Shown here: one piece after another, positions 52,943 through 63,343 of the stretch
Position numbering within the stretch: position 1 is the first letter of the stretch
How the letters are laid out: each line of letters starts with the position of its first letter
DNA from: Tridacna crocea
Taxonomy: Eukaryota > Mollusca > Bivalvia > Cardiida > Cardiidae
Length of the DNA: 64,000 nucleotides
Direction: 5' to 3'
Assembly (NCBI GenBank): GCA_943736015.1
Contig: OX031058.1
Location: forward strand, 20,733,001-20,797,000
The notes under the pieces: generated by a model
Database searches by the model: none
Seen by the model: the letters and a program-made list of their open reading frames with translations, nothing else
Told to the model about the DNA's origin: nothing
Program-made: the position numbers and the translations under genes

Positions 52943-53572
52943 GTAAGAGGAGATGATTAATTTTGTTTTTGTTGTATCTTTTCCCCGATTTTCAATTTAA
53001 CACACACACATTTTCTGTGTCTCTGTTTCAGGATTAGCATTCACCTTTTTTTCTGCATGATTTCAATAAATACTGCAGTACTATTGAGATACAACATTAA
53101 ACAATATAATGGTCTTGTCTTGTTATTCAAATTTGTACAACCAAGGGACTCCCAATTTTTAAGCCAGGACTCCCATAATCATAGAAGTCGAGTCCCAAGG
53201 ACCCCCAAAAGGAACAGTTAGACTAAAACCCTGCCTATTGTTACTAGTATCAACAATTTTTGTCCTATTGTTACTTGGTTACAATAACTATTGTAATAAG
53301 GTAATTTATTTACAATTTAACGATAGTTTTGTTAATTAGGTACACTAGTTACTGTACTTTTATCATTTACATTAAGATTTTTACTGTACTGTTTTAAGTG
53401 CTGTTTTCAATCAAAAGGATGAGTTATTGTCTTACCCTGTCACCATTGTTGTCTAAGTTGTCATAGAGCAAAAAAGTTTATATTTTGCAATATATCTCTC
53501 ATTACTGAAAATATTTACTTCAAACTTGGACAAGTTGTCAAATATCTAAAGCGCACAGTTATACCCCTTTTT
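52943..53572. other. DMAC2 intron 5, first part
   Basis: AT-rich with several ttacttggttac-type phrases near 53270 and 56360 that hint at an interrupted repeat. No ends were found. Confidence 0.35.
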
Positions 53573-55521
53573 AGCTCACCTTAGCACAAAGTGCTATAGA
53601 TGAGCTATTGTGATCGCCCAATGTCCGGCATCCGTCTGTCGTCCGTCAACAATTTCTTTAAACATCTTCTCCTCCTAAACCAGTGGGCCAATCTTCATGA
53701 AACTTGGCAGGAATGTTCCTTGGGTGAAGCTCTACCAAATTGTTCCAAGAATTTAATTCCATCCATAACTCTGGTTGCCATGGCAACAAAAAGAAAAAAA
53801 CAATGAAATCTTTGAAATTCTTCTCCTCTGAAACTAGAAGGGGGTAGAGCTTTGATATTTGGTATGTAGCATCTCCTAGTGGACCTCTACCAAGTCTGTT
53901 CAAATTATGCCCGTAGGACCAAAACTGGCCCCACCCCAGGCCATAATGCTTTTGAGTGTGTTTGAGTATAGGAACAAAGAAAGAAAACTTTAAAAATCTT
54001 GTCCTCTGAAACTTGAAGGTGTAGAGTTTTGATATTTGGTATGTAGCATCTCCTAATGGATCTCTACCAAGTTTGCTCAAATTATATCCCTGGGGTCAAA
54101 ACTGGCCCCACCCCAGGGGTAACAAGTTTGAGAAAAGGAACAAAGAAAGAAAACTTTAAAAATCTTCTCCTCTGAATCTTGAAGGCATAGAGCTTTGATA
54201 TTTAGTATGTGACATCTCCTAGTGGACCTCTACCAAGTTTGTTCAAATTATACCCCTGGGGTCAAAACTGGCCCCACTCCGGGGGTCATATGTTTGAGCA
54301 TAGGAACAAAGAAGGAAAACTTTGAAAATCTTCTCCTCTGAACTTTAAGGCGTAGACTTTTGATATTTAGTATGTGGCATCTCCTTGTGGACGTCTACCA
54401 AATTTGTTCATATTATGTCCCTGGGGTCAAAACTGGCCCCACCCCGGGGATCACAAATTTGAGCATAGGAACAAAGAAGGAAAACTTTAAAATTCTTTTC
54501 CTCAGAAACTAGAAAGCATAGAGCTTTGATATTTAGTCTGTTGTATCTCCTAGTGGACCTCTACCAAGTTTATTCAAATGATGTCCCTGGGGTCAAAACT
54601 GGCCCCACCCCGGGGCTCACTAGATTAAGCATAGGAACAAAGAATGAAAACTTTAAAATTCTTCTCCTCTGAAACTAGATGGCGTAGAGCTTTGGTATTT
54701 GGTATGCGGCATCTCCTAGTGGACCTCTACCAAGTTTGTTCAAATCATGCCCGTGGGATCAAAACTGGCCCTGCCCCGGGGGTCACAAGTTCTAACATAG
54801 GAACAATGAAAGAAAATTTTAAAATTCTTCTTCTCTAAAACTAGAAGGCATATAGCTATGATATTTGGCATATAGCGATTCCTAGTGGATCTCTACAAAG
54901 TTGGTTCATATTGTACCAGTGGGGTCAGAACTGGCCCTGCCTCAGGGGAGTCACAGGTTCGAACATAGCAACAAAGAAGGAAAACTTTAGAAATCTTCTC
55001 TGAAACTTGAAGGTGCAGAGCTTTGATATTTGATATGCAGAATCCTCTAGTGGACCTCTACCAAGTTTGGTAATATGATGTACCTGGCATCAAAACTGGA
55101 CGGAGGTCACAGGTTGGAACATAGGAACAAAGAAGGAAAATTTTAAATTTCTTTTTCTCTTAAACGGGAAGGTGTAGAGCTTTTATACTTGGTATGTAGC
55201 ATCTTTGAGTGGACCTCTACCAAGTTTGTTCCAAGGATGCTGCTTTGGTTAAAACTGACCTAGCCCCGGGGACCCCAAGTTCGAACATAGGACAAAGAAG
55301 GAAAATGTAAAATTCTTCTTTGAAACTGGAAGGTGTAGAGCATCTCTCGCCAGTCAACAATTTCTTTAAACATCTTCTTCTCCTAACCCACTAGGCCAAT
55401 TTTGATGAAACTTGGCAGGGATGTTCCTTGGCCAAAGCTTTACCAAAGTTGCTCAAAGAATTGAATTTCACTCGTAAGCTTTAGTCTAAGGTGAGCGTTC
55501 AGAGCCAATGGCCCCTCTTGT
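53573..55521 (+). repeat. Composite repeat C2, second copy (empty site)
   Basis: agctcaccttagcacaaagt to gcccctcttgttt; about nine units of ~165-170 bp collinear with 39004-41014. Carries the unoccupied TTAA (55160-55163) where the other copy has a family P MITE. Confidence 0.8.
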
Positions 55522-55599
55522 TTGACGTAAGCTTTTCACTGAAAATCAAACACTTGCAGTACTTTAGTTACAATAACTACATATATTATTTATTTTTAG

Positions 55600-56330
55600 C
55601 TCACCTGAGCACAACATACTCAAGGGGAGCTTTTAGGATCACCCGGTGTCCATCATCCATTGTGCGTCATCCATAATTCTCTAGACATCAACTCCTCCAA
55701 AACGGGCCAATTTTGACCAAACTTGGCTGGAATGTTCCTTAAGAGGTCCTCTTTAAAAAGTGTTCACAGAATTTGATTCGGTCAAAAACTCTGGTTGGCA
55801 TGGCAACCAAATGGAATTTTCTAAAAAATTCTTTAAAAATCTTCTTCTCTGAAACCGCGGCCAGATTTTAAAAATAATTTCAGCGATGATCCTTGGGTGA
55901 CCCTTTTCAAAAATTGTTCGCAAAATTTGATCTGTCAAGAAACATGGCTCTGGTGAATGGGGGCTACTCGCACTATACAGAAATGAAAAAATTCTTGAAA
56001 ATTCTTCTTCTCTGAAACAGCTGGTCAGATTTCGAAATAATTTCTCAGGGATTTTCTTTTGGAGACCCTTTTCAAAAATTGATCTGTCAGGAAACATGGC
56101 TCTGGTGAATGGGGGCTACTTGCACTTTATACGGAAATTATGAAATTCTTAAAAATTCTTTTTTTCTGAAACTGCAAGTCAGATTTTGAATTGACTTTTA
56201 AAGGTGACCTTTTGAAAATTGTTTGGTGAAATAATGATTTTGTTTCCAATGTTTCAATACCTCAAAAAAAATAGGCTGTGGTCCTCTCAAAGATTCAGGT
56301 GAGTGATCCAGGCCATCTTGGCCCTTGTTA
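55600..56330 (+). repeat. Composite repeat C3, second copy
   Basis: agctcacctgagcacaacat, then actcaaggggagctttta and a gtccatcatccattgtgcgt leader. Four units follow, then tcaggtgagtgatccaggcc and CTTGTT. Confidence 0.75.
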
Positions 56331-56714
56331 ATTGTTATTTTGTTTCATTGACTTTTGTTCAACTGTTATTTGGTTACACTAGTTACTGTGCAATACATTA
56401 AGTTAGATACAGTAATATTGCTGGTGTTGTTTAGTTAGAATAATTACTGTTCACTTGTTAATATGGTCACACTTAAATGTATTATTGTGAAAAGGTAATG
56501 AATCTGAAAGATTTGCAACCAAAGTTTCAAAAAGCTAACTGCTGCAAAAGAAAAGGAGTGTTTTGCGTGAGGTAACATATTTTCTACTGGATATGGGTGA
56601 AGTTAAATCACTGGAGGTCTGAATGAATAAAACAAACATTTTCATTTATTAGAAAAAGGAAGTGTTACATATTAAAAAATCTGAGACTGTTTTTGTCACA
56701 TATAACTTCACAAA
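56331..56714. other. DMAC2 intron 5, last part
   Basis: AT-rich sequence with ttatttggttacactagtta resembling 53273-53350. Nothing else recognised. Confidence 0.35.
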
Positions 56715-56871
56715 ACTGTTAGCTCAGTCTTAAAATTGTACACTTGTCCATATTGAAAGCATAAATTTGGAAATGAAAATCATATGTGATTACCAGCATT
56801 TTCTCCTTTACCTACAATGTTTTTGAAAGCTTTCTTTTTTAGGGTCTTGAAAAATGGAATCATTTGGTTAA
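56715..56871 (-). mobile_element. Family P MITE next to the DMAC2 exon 6 acceptor
   Basis: tgttagctcagtcttaaaat, tgattaccagcattttctcc and aatcatttggttaa (TTAA 56868-56871). The polypyrimidine tract of exon 6 begins right after it, and the exon starts 21 bp further on. Confidence 0.7.
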
Positions 56872-56892
56872 TTCTCTTTCTTTTTCTTACAG

Positions 56893-57178
56893 GAATTTGA
56901 AATTTTTAAATATAACTGATTGTGCTGGTGTCAAAAATGCCAGTGCATTAGTAGTCCGTCTTGAAAGTTTTCTCCCTGAACTAACTGTAATTGGTCTAGA
57001 AACACTATCTGAATCTGAGGGCAATTTCCTGGAAGAAGAGGTGAAAAATAGTCGATTTCTCCAGATGGGTGAACATGAAGTATCAGACATGAAATTTTTT
57101 GAAGGATCAAATACAGAGGAGAGATCATACAGCTGTGACATTGAAGAAAACAGTGATAGGACTTGGATGAATAGATGA
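56893..57178 (+). CDS. DMAC2: DMAC2 exon 6
   Basis: Last exon, 286 bp, after ttttcttacag; stop TGA 57176-57178. It encodes N-L-K-F-L-N-I-T-D-C, a final leucine-rich repeat, and L-P-E-L-T-V-I-G-L-E, matching N-L-R-R-L-D-I-S-D-L and L-P-N-C-E-V-V-G-V of human DMAC2. A ~60-residue acidic tail follows, with no counterpart in the human protein. The six exons total 903 nt (300 aa; human 257). An ATTAAA at 57385-57390 may be the poly(A) signal. Confidence 0.88.
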
Positions 57179-57818
57179 GTTGAAATTGGATGAGTTAAAT
57201 TCATAGGAATAACACTACAACATGTAAATTTGACTGGTTGAAGATCCTCAAAGAAGGCTTTTGTTATGTTATATTGCTCCAGTGAAAAAAATAAGAAAAT
57301 AACTAAAATGGGGTTGAAAAACAAACCAGCAAGCAAATCCTGGTGGCTTACTTATACTTTGAAAAGGTTTTTGTCGGTAAATGTATTAAAGTAGTCAAAC
57401 TTGTATAAGAATATTCAACTCCAAAGGTTCTTTTCAAATGCGGCTTGCAACATGCAAAAAGGGGCATTCAGAAATTTGTGTAAAGTGTCTGCTCAGGCAA
57501 ATCCCAGACAGCATTTCACAACTACCATCCATTAGATTTAGTCCTACAATAGACTTACCTGAAACAGAAAATTACATAAAAACAGAATGTGTTGTTTCGG
57601 ATAAGTCTGCACAGGCTGATCCAAGATGACACGAATGTTTACGCAAATGTCGGAACACCCTTTTCATGTGCTGCAGGCCATATATAGTGCCTTTGCTATA
57701 ACAATCAAGATTAGACTTATCAAAACCAACATCTTCCTCTTTGCTGAGGTATTCTGGATAAAAATTATCTTGATATTGCACTTTTTATGTTGGACTTTTT
57801 GGTTGAAATGTCCATTTT
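57179..57818. other. DMAC2 3' untranslated and intergenic region
   Basis: Includes the ATTAAA at 57385 and a partial copy of the second palindromic family near 57606-57645 (ctgcacaggctgatcc). Confidence 0.45.
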
Positions 57819-58265
57819 TATCCCCACCAAAGGCGGAGGGATAAAGTGTTAGCGTTGTCCATCCTTCTGTCCGGGAGAATATCTCCAGTACCATTGGACA
57901 GAATTTTGTGAAACTTTATGTGTGTGTACAATAACCCATTCTGCTGAGACAGTTTTTCTTTTTTTTTGATACAAAATGGCCGACTGGAAGCAATTTTAAG
58001 TTAGGCGCTTGAGTAAATTTTACATGTTGCAGTGTTATCTTGAAAACTATACAGAGATTTTTACATGGAACTTCTCGCATCTATCTCCTACCATTTAGAA
58101 ATGTAGTACAACAATTTTCACCCAGATTGAGCATGCCACACCACAGTTATGTGCGCTTTTTTAATGCCATGTCATGGAAAAAGGGGGCTTGATGTATATT
58201 TTCAACATGGACCATGATCATTTTCAATACAGGACAAAATGTAATGAAACCTCACCTTTATATTG
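57819..58265 (+). repeat. Composite repeat C8, 5' part
   Basis: Hairpin leader ttatccccaccaaaggcgga, then gttgtccatccttctgtccg and one or two diverged units. No 3' cap identified, so the right edge is a guess. Confidence 0.45.
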
Positions 58266-58280
58266 TTTACAGAAAGCCAT

Positions 58281-58390
58281 AAGTTTTACATAACTATAGT
58301 ATAGTGGCATAAATCTGCCATGAGATACATGATAAGTATCTTGGTGATTTTAGCAGATTAATGCCACTATACTATAGTTGTGTAAAACTT
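58281..58390. repeat. 110-bp palindromic element
   Basis: Arms 58281-58318 and 58353-58390 (aagttttacataactatagt, then atagtggca) pair over 38 bp with few mismatches around a 34-nt loop. Confidence 0.75.
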
Positions 58391-58624
58391 GCGCAAATTT
58401 TGTTTGTAACTACCTTAGTAAAACGAAGCCCAGTACTTCATTGCCAAAACAAATTTAATCACATACTAGCTATGCTTTGGCAAAAGGGGGCTCAGTGCAT
58501 CTCTGTGATGTATTACTCCAAGTAAGTCATCACATAATTATGGATCCATGAGATTAGTTTTGTTACACAACCATCTAAATCCTGTGGTAAAATGATCATT
58601 GGACATGCAAAAAAAGGATCAATT

Positions 58625-58671
58625 GCAAAAAGTTTTGACTCATGTCAGCCTGTGCACTCAGTGCAGGCTGA
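58625..58671. repeat. AGCCTGYGC palindrome, copy
   Basis: gcaaaaagttttgact, gtcagcctgtgcactcagtg and caggctgata; the right arm is cut by the family P MITE at 58672. Confidence 0.6.
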
Positions 58672-58901
58672 TATAACCCTTTACCAAATGACAAAATTTT
58701 AGACTGGATCTAATTGAAAGCACTTGCAGTTGACAATTTAAAAGTAATCCAAAAATTGAAATATTTTTTCAGCAGGGTAGAAAACATGGTGGGAAAAGGA
58801 GAAAATGCTGGTTACCAGCATTTTCTTCTTTTCCCGCCATGTTTTCTAAAGGCTTCTATCTCAGGGTCGTTAAAAGTCGGGATTGTGTGGTAAAGAGATA
58901 A
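58672..58901 (-). mobile_element. Family P MITE, near full length
   Basis: tataaccctttaccaaatga to gtgtggtaaagagataa; palindrome nearly perfect (centre ggttacc). Inserted in an AGCCTGYGC element. Confidence 0.85.
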
Positions 58902-59397
58902 GTGGATACTTTTTGTAAATGCATTAAGACCCTTTTCACAGCTCATGGCTTAAGTATAATTCCATCTTTAGATTACATAATTGCTGTTTAAAAAAGGAGT
59001 ACTTTTGGAAGTATATTAGGCAAGATCTTAGTTGGTTAATTTAGCAATCACTTTGATCAAATCTTTAATCTGGAAATATCGTTTTTGGATTTACTTCTTG
59101 TTGCCAAATAAATATTTTGAAACTAAAGTGTATGGTTGAACTTAGTGAACACCCCACCCCATCATCGCACCCCTACCCTTGAAAAGAACAGAGATATAGA
59201 ATACCAAGACAAGTAAAGCAATTAAAGATGCACCTTCTTTATGACATTTACATATGTACATAGTTTTTTACCATCATGCATATGATTTTTACGATCATGC
59301 ATATGATTATGCACATAGTTGTTTCTTTTGCTTGTTCAGTCGTGGCAATGCTTGACTCAAGAAGATTGAAAAAAAAGTGCTTCCAAAAATTTTCTGT
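58902..59397. other. Intergenic, nothing recognised
   Basis: Short direct repeat cgatcatgcatatgatt-like near 59275-59310; otherwise unremarkable. Confidence 0.35.
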
Positions 59398-59606
59398 TTA
59401 AGCCTTTACCAAACAACAACTTAGTAGACTTGTCCAAATTGAAAGCATTTGCAGTCGACAAAATAAATGTGGCTCAAAAACTGAAATTTGTTTTGGTAAT
59501 GGTAGAAAACATTGTGGGAAAAGGAGAAAATGCTGGTTACCAGCATTTTCTCCTTTTTCCACAATGTTTTCAAAGGGCTTCTTTCCCAGGGTCGTTAAAA
59601 GTTGTC
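59398..59606 (-). mobile_element. Family P MITE, right end missing
   Basis: TTAAGCCTTTACCAAACAAC, perfect inner palindrome, then cagggtcgttaaaagttg; the last ~20 bp are absent. Confidence 0.85.
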
Positions 59607-59877
59607 AAAATGAAGATTTTTTTCAACTCAGTGCCCCCTGCAGATGACTTCATATTTGTGTAGAATACCTATCTGATGATGAAAATGTAAGTAAGTGAGC
59701 GGTATCTCCTAAGTCTACATTATTTCCGCACAGACTCATGCATAACAGCTTAGTTGATAGTGATTATGTACATTTCAAAGGTGGTATTAAACTAGAATTC
59801 GTTTCACAAGTTAAACCTATTTTAAACACACACACACAAAAAAAATAAGTTGAACCAATACTTCAGCCGAACGCCAT

Positions 59878-60114
59878 TGTAGTGCAGAGAAATGACCCTA
59901 CCCTACAAAGTGACCCATGGGTCATTTCACTACGTAGAAAAATGATCCATGGGTCATTTCACTACATAGAGAAAGACCCGGGTCATTATTCTACGCAGAG
60001 AAATAACCTTCTGGGGTCATTTCTCTACGTGGAATAATGACGCGGGTCTTTACGATACGAAGTGAAATGACCCATGGATCATTTTGTAGGGAGGGTCATT
60101 TCCCTGCATTACAC
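59878..60114. mobile_element. Palindromic array of TGACCCATGGGTCA units
   Basis: Outer ends gtagtgcagagaaatgaccc (59878) and gggtcatttccctgcattac (60114) are inverted over ~58 bp. Between them lie at least four smaller palindromes built on gacccatgggtc, tacgtagaaaaatga and gacccgggtc. The element is almost wholly self-complementary. Class and target site unknown. Confidence 0.6.
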
Positions 60115-60410
60115 CAGCAGCGCAGTCGATAGCGTATAGAACTCGAGAACATGGGGGTGGTTGTCTCCGGTTGCACTATCTAGACTCTATGTTCATTGTC
60201 ATCTACAAATAATCTAGATGATTTTCATATGATAAATTAAACCTGTAAGTTTTACAACAATAGTTGCTTTTCGTACAGTGTAGATCAAATCTTTGTTCCA
60301 TTTGTTGAAACACATAGATCTATAGACAAAAGCATCAGTGAAATTGCAATTAGTTTGGTCATATTTCCTTGCTGAAATGTCTTGGGTGTGTTTATGCAAT
60401 AGTTTAAGGT

Positions 60411-60959
60411 TTAAATGTCAGGTGTCATTGTACCAACACTGGCTCTCTCTGTATAAACCGCCTCCTGTGTCTTTACACTAAGTTTTCCCGTGATAGCTTC
60501 CACCTCATTGTCCAACTGTTTCTCATCAAAATCTATCCCATCTTCATCTTTGTCCTGCTTTCCATTTACACTTTCATTCTTATTTTCAATGTTCTCTCTA
60601 TTTGTTCTTTCACCACTTTGTTCATTACTCTCATTGTCTCCCTTTTCTCCTACAGAACCTTCTGCATCACTATTTTGTATTTCAGCACCTTGTTTGTCAC
60701 CTTCTCCGTCAACAGTTCCATCTTTATCTCCATCATCAACAACGTAAGTTTTACCTTTCTCAGTTTTATCAACGTTCTCTACATCTAGGGGCGTTTCTGT
60801 GTCAAGTACGGTTTGTATATTTCTTTCCGGTATTTCCGGTACTGGCTCCATAGTTTTATCGGCGTACACGTTCTGTACTCTACCGTAAGTGACTTGTACA
60901 GTCTTCACCTTTTGGAGCTCTTCTAAAATCATTTGAAAACCAAGATCAACACTGGTCGT
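60411..60959 (-). CDS. LRRC74-like leucine-rich-repeat protein, last exon
   Basis: A 183-codon exon (including stop) after tttctag, phase 0. The start completes the LRR domain: T-T-S-V-D-L-G-F-Q-M-I-L-E-E-L, then V-T-Y-G. The remaining ~135 residues are very acidic and low in complexity (repeated D-G-D-K-D-G, E-G-D-K-Q-G, E-K-G-D-N-E), ending A-S-V-G-T-M-T-P-D-I. The Met at 60932 is internal, not a start, because the frame is open to the acceptor and joins the exon at 61986. Confidence 0.75.
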   Translation of the reverse strand, partial: TTSVDLGFQMILEELQKVKTVQVTYGRVQNVYADKTMEPVPEIPERNIQTVLDTETPLDVENVDKTEKGKTYVVDDGDKDGTVDGEGDKQGAEIQNSDAEGSVGEKGDNESNEQSGERTNRENIENKNESVNGKQDKDEDGIDFDEKQLDNEVEAITGKLSVKTQEAVYTERASVGTMTPDI

Positions 60960-61985
60960 CTAGAAAAGAAAAACAAACAAAACAAAAAGCTTGTCGTGAA
61001 ATCTTTTGGCATCAGTACCAAAATTTCATGGAAGGGACGAGGTTTTGAGACCATTAAAAGATGTGCAGCAGTGAACGAATCACAATCTGGCAGATTAATG
61101 CATCTCCATGATACAGTCATCTTCGCAAGCCAAGGCCGACGATTCACTACGCTACTCTACCCTTTGCGGATCGAGCTTGATTTTTACGATCACCCAATAC
61201 GCTTTTTCATTGGATGCAGCCAGCTGTAGCTGCTGCAACGAATGAAATCGCTCGTAGCATTTCATCTTTGATAAAAATAGAACAAGGTCTCTACCTTTCG
61301 AATAGAAGGTAAAACATGGAAACCCACGTGGATGTCTGCTTATCGCTTCATGTGTATTCGTAAGCGGTTTGTAAAACGATATTTCATTTGCTTTTAGAAA
61401 TATGATGTAAAGGGGGGGGGGGTTTTAATAACCAGCATCCAACAGAGGGCGCATCGTAGGAATCTCGAAATTGGGCTCAATCAGCCAAGGTAAGATCCAC
61501 GTAGTGCTCGTAAACTTGGCTCGCGAAGGTGTGATACAGTATACCAATCGAGTCATCACATAATTATTGATCCGTAAAATCGCTATTTGTCCAACAACAA
61601 ACTGACTACTGAGGTAGAATCGTCTTTAGACATGGAGAAAATTGACCTTTAGTAAAAAACAGACTGTGCAGGCTGATCTTGGACGACACTTTTTGCAAAT
61701 GCATTAACACAATTCCTACTTTTGACGACCCTGAGAAAGAAGCTTTAGAAAACTTTGTGGAAAAAGGAGAAAATGCTGGTAACCAGCATTTTCTCCTTTT
61801 CCCCCAATGTTTTCTACTATTTACAAAACAACTTTCAAATTTTCAGTCACTTTTATTGTGTCGTCTGCAAATGCTTTCGATTAGGGCACGCTTAAAATAT
61901 TGTCGTTTGGTAATGACTTTAACCCGCTTTTACAGAGCATGGCTCGATTACGCAAAAGGTTCTCTTTCTGAGCAATAATTCTTAC
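60960..61985. other. Intron of the LRRC74-like gene
   Basis: Contains an open plus-strand frame (60933-61229) that overlaps the splice acceptor and has no family likeness, a G run near 61413, an AGCCTGYGC fragment (61661-61703) and a family P MITE (61704-61922). Confidence 0.5.
61704..61922 (+). mobile_element. Family P MITE, left tip lost, in LRRC74-like intron
   Basis: TTAACACAATTCCTACTTTT lacks the ccctttaccac tip; palindrome nearly perfect; ends gtaatgactttaa. It joins the tgcatTAA end of an AGCCTGYGC element and lies 63 bp from the exon at 61986. Confidence 0.85.
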
Positions 61986-62081
61986 CCCAAAATCAATCGT
62001 TTCGAGATTTGAAACCTCGCTAGAATGTACTGCACGAAGGACCTCCATTGCTCCAAGCGGTGTCATGAGATTGTCTCCGAC
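61986..62081 (-). CDS. LRRC74-like protein, second-last exon
   Basis: A 32-codon exon, phase 0 at both ends, acceptor tttaattag and donor GTAAGA. It encodes V-G-D-N-L-M-T-P-L-G-A-M-E-V-L-R and L-E-T-I-D-F-G, one leucine-rich repeat of the ribonuclease-inhibitor type; N-x-L-T-P-x-G is characteristic of LRRC74A/B. Confidence 0.8.
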
Positions 62082-62182
62082 CTAATTAAAATGCGGAAAA
62101 TACGAGTTACAATGTGCATGAAATTCATTTTAGCAAATTACCAAGTAATCCCGTATGTAAGAACCTTGATAAGGAAATGTTT

Positions 62183-62375
62183 TTAGCTCTTAACCAAACG
62201 ACAAAATTTTATACTGATCCAAACTGAAAGCACTTGCATGACATGATAAACGTAACTCAAAAACTGAAATTTGTTTCCACAGGGTTGAAAACAATGTGGG
62301 AAAAGGAGAAAATGCTGCTTACAAGGCTTCTATCTTACAGTCGTAAAAACCAGGAATTGTTCGGTAAAGGGGTAA
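62183..62375 (-). mobile_element. Family P MITE with the right hairpin arm deleted
   Basis: ttagctcttaaccaaacgac, ttgaaaacaatgtgggaaaa, gagaaaatgctgcttacaag then ggcttctatcttacagtcgt: the join skips the second palindrome arm. Right end cggtaaaggggtaa. Confidence 0.8.
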
Positions 62376-62517
62376 AAACATTCTTGGAAATGAAAAGGGA
62401 GAAAAATGCCATTGTTTCCTCGATTTTTCCCTACAGTATTTTTACCCTGTCAAAGACTGTTTTCAGCATTTAGCTAGGACTCTCTGAAATTCTGTCTTGT
62501 CTGGGTCAACTTTTTTT

Positions 62518-62690
62518 TTAACTCTTTACCATACAATTTATGTTTTCAAATCAGAGAAAGAAAGCTTTTGAAAACATGTGGGAATGCAGAAAATTCTAAT
62601 ATCAAGCATTTTTCTCTTTCCCCAAACTATTCTCTATCATGTTAAGAACAAACCCAATTATTTTCACCGTATTTTGTCATTTTGTAGGGG
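62518..62690 (+). mobile_element. Family P MITE, right part lost
   Basis: TTAACTCTTTACCATACAAT, cttttgaaaacatgtgggaa, weak palindrome, then tgttaagaacaaacccaatt; ends after ttttgtcattttgtagg. Confidence 0.65.
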
Positions 62691-63148
62691 TTCGCTTTGA
62701 TTTCAAGAAAGTCTGGCTACAAGCTCGTCCAGACGATGTGAAAGAGAAAAAACGAGAAAAGTTCACCAAAATGTGACTTCTGGAAAGTATTTGAATGTCA
62801 GATAATCAAATTAATGTCTTCTTTTTTCATTTCTATTTTTTTCCTTTATTTCAGATCATTATTATGGACTAACAAACATATTTTTTTTCCAAGGCATTTC
62901 GTAATGTGACAAATAACTATTATGAGCGGGTGGCAAAGTCGCCGGGGTGAACCGAATCGAAGTTAATAAGCGAATTAGGTTGTTTCGAACTCTATCATTC
63001 TGATTTGACTAGTTTAGTTCAACCTTGGTCGATCAAGTTTTATCTTTTCCAGGGCTGGTTTTTCGCGCATCTGTTAGTCTGTCAGTACTTTCTGTGCTTT
63101 GATTTTAGGGAGTGAGTTGTGAATGTCACCGGTGATTTTCATACTTAC
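62691..63148. other. Intron of the LRRC74-like gene, nothing recognised
   Basis: No exon or repeat ends seen between the MITE and the exon at 63149. Confidence 0.4.
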
Positions 63149-63343
63149 CCGTAGAACTCTAAGTGTTTCGTTGTTCGATAACTGTTTCGATAGAATTTTA
63201 ATGTCAATATCAGTAATTCTATTTTTAGAAATGTCAAGGTAAGTCAACGTCCTGTTGGTGGTGAGAGCTTGAGCAAGGTATGCCGCACCTTCTGTACCGA
63301 ATCCATTAAAACTAGCGTTTAGTCTCTTCAATGCTACATTTTC
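63149..63343 (-). CDS. LRRC74-like protein, third-last exon
   Basis: A 65-codon exon, phase 0 at both ends, acceptor cttgttgcag and donor GTAAGT. It encodes two ribonuclease-inhibitor-type repeats: L-K-R-L-N-A-S-F-N-G-F-G-T-E-G-A, then L-T-Y-L-D-I-S-K-N-R-I-T-D, and the start of a third (N-E-T-L-R-V-L-R). N-G-F-G-x-E-G-A is the usual LRRC74A/B pattern. These proteins are intracellular repeat scaffolds of uncertain role. Earlier exons lie right of the window. Confidence 0.8.

Noticed and set aside
53658..54080. 140-codon minus-strand frame with repeated L-G-D-A-T-Y-Q-I-S peptide
   Set aside because: It is a translation of the C2 tandem units.
60933..61229. 98-codon plus-strand open frame in the LRRC74-like intron
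   Set aside because: It overlaps the splice acceptor of the last exon on the other strand, has no family likeness and no splice signals of its own.
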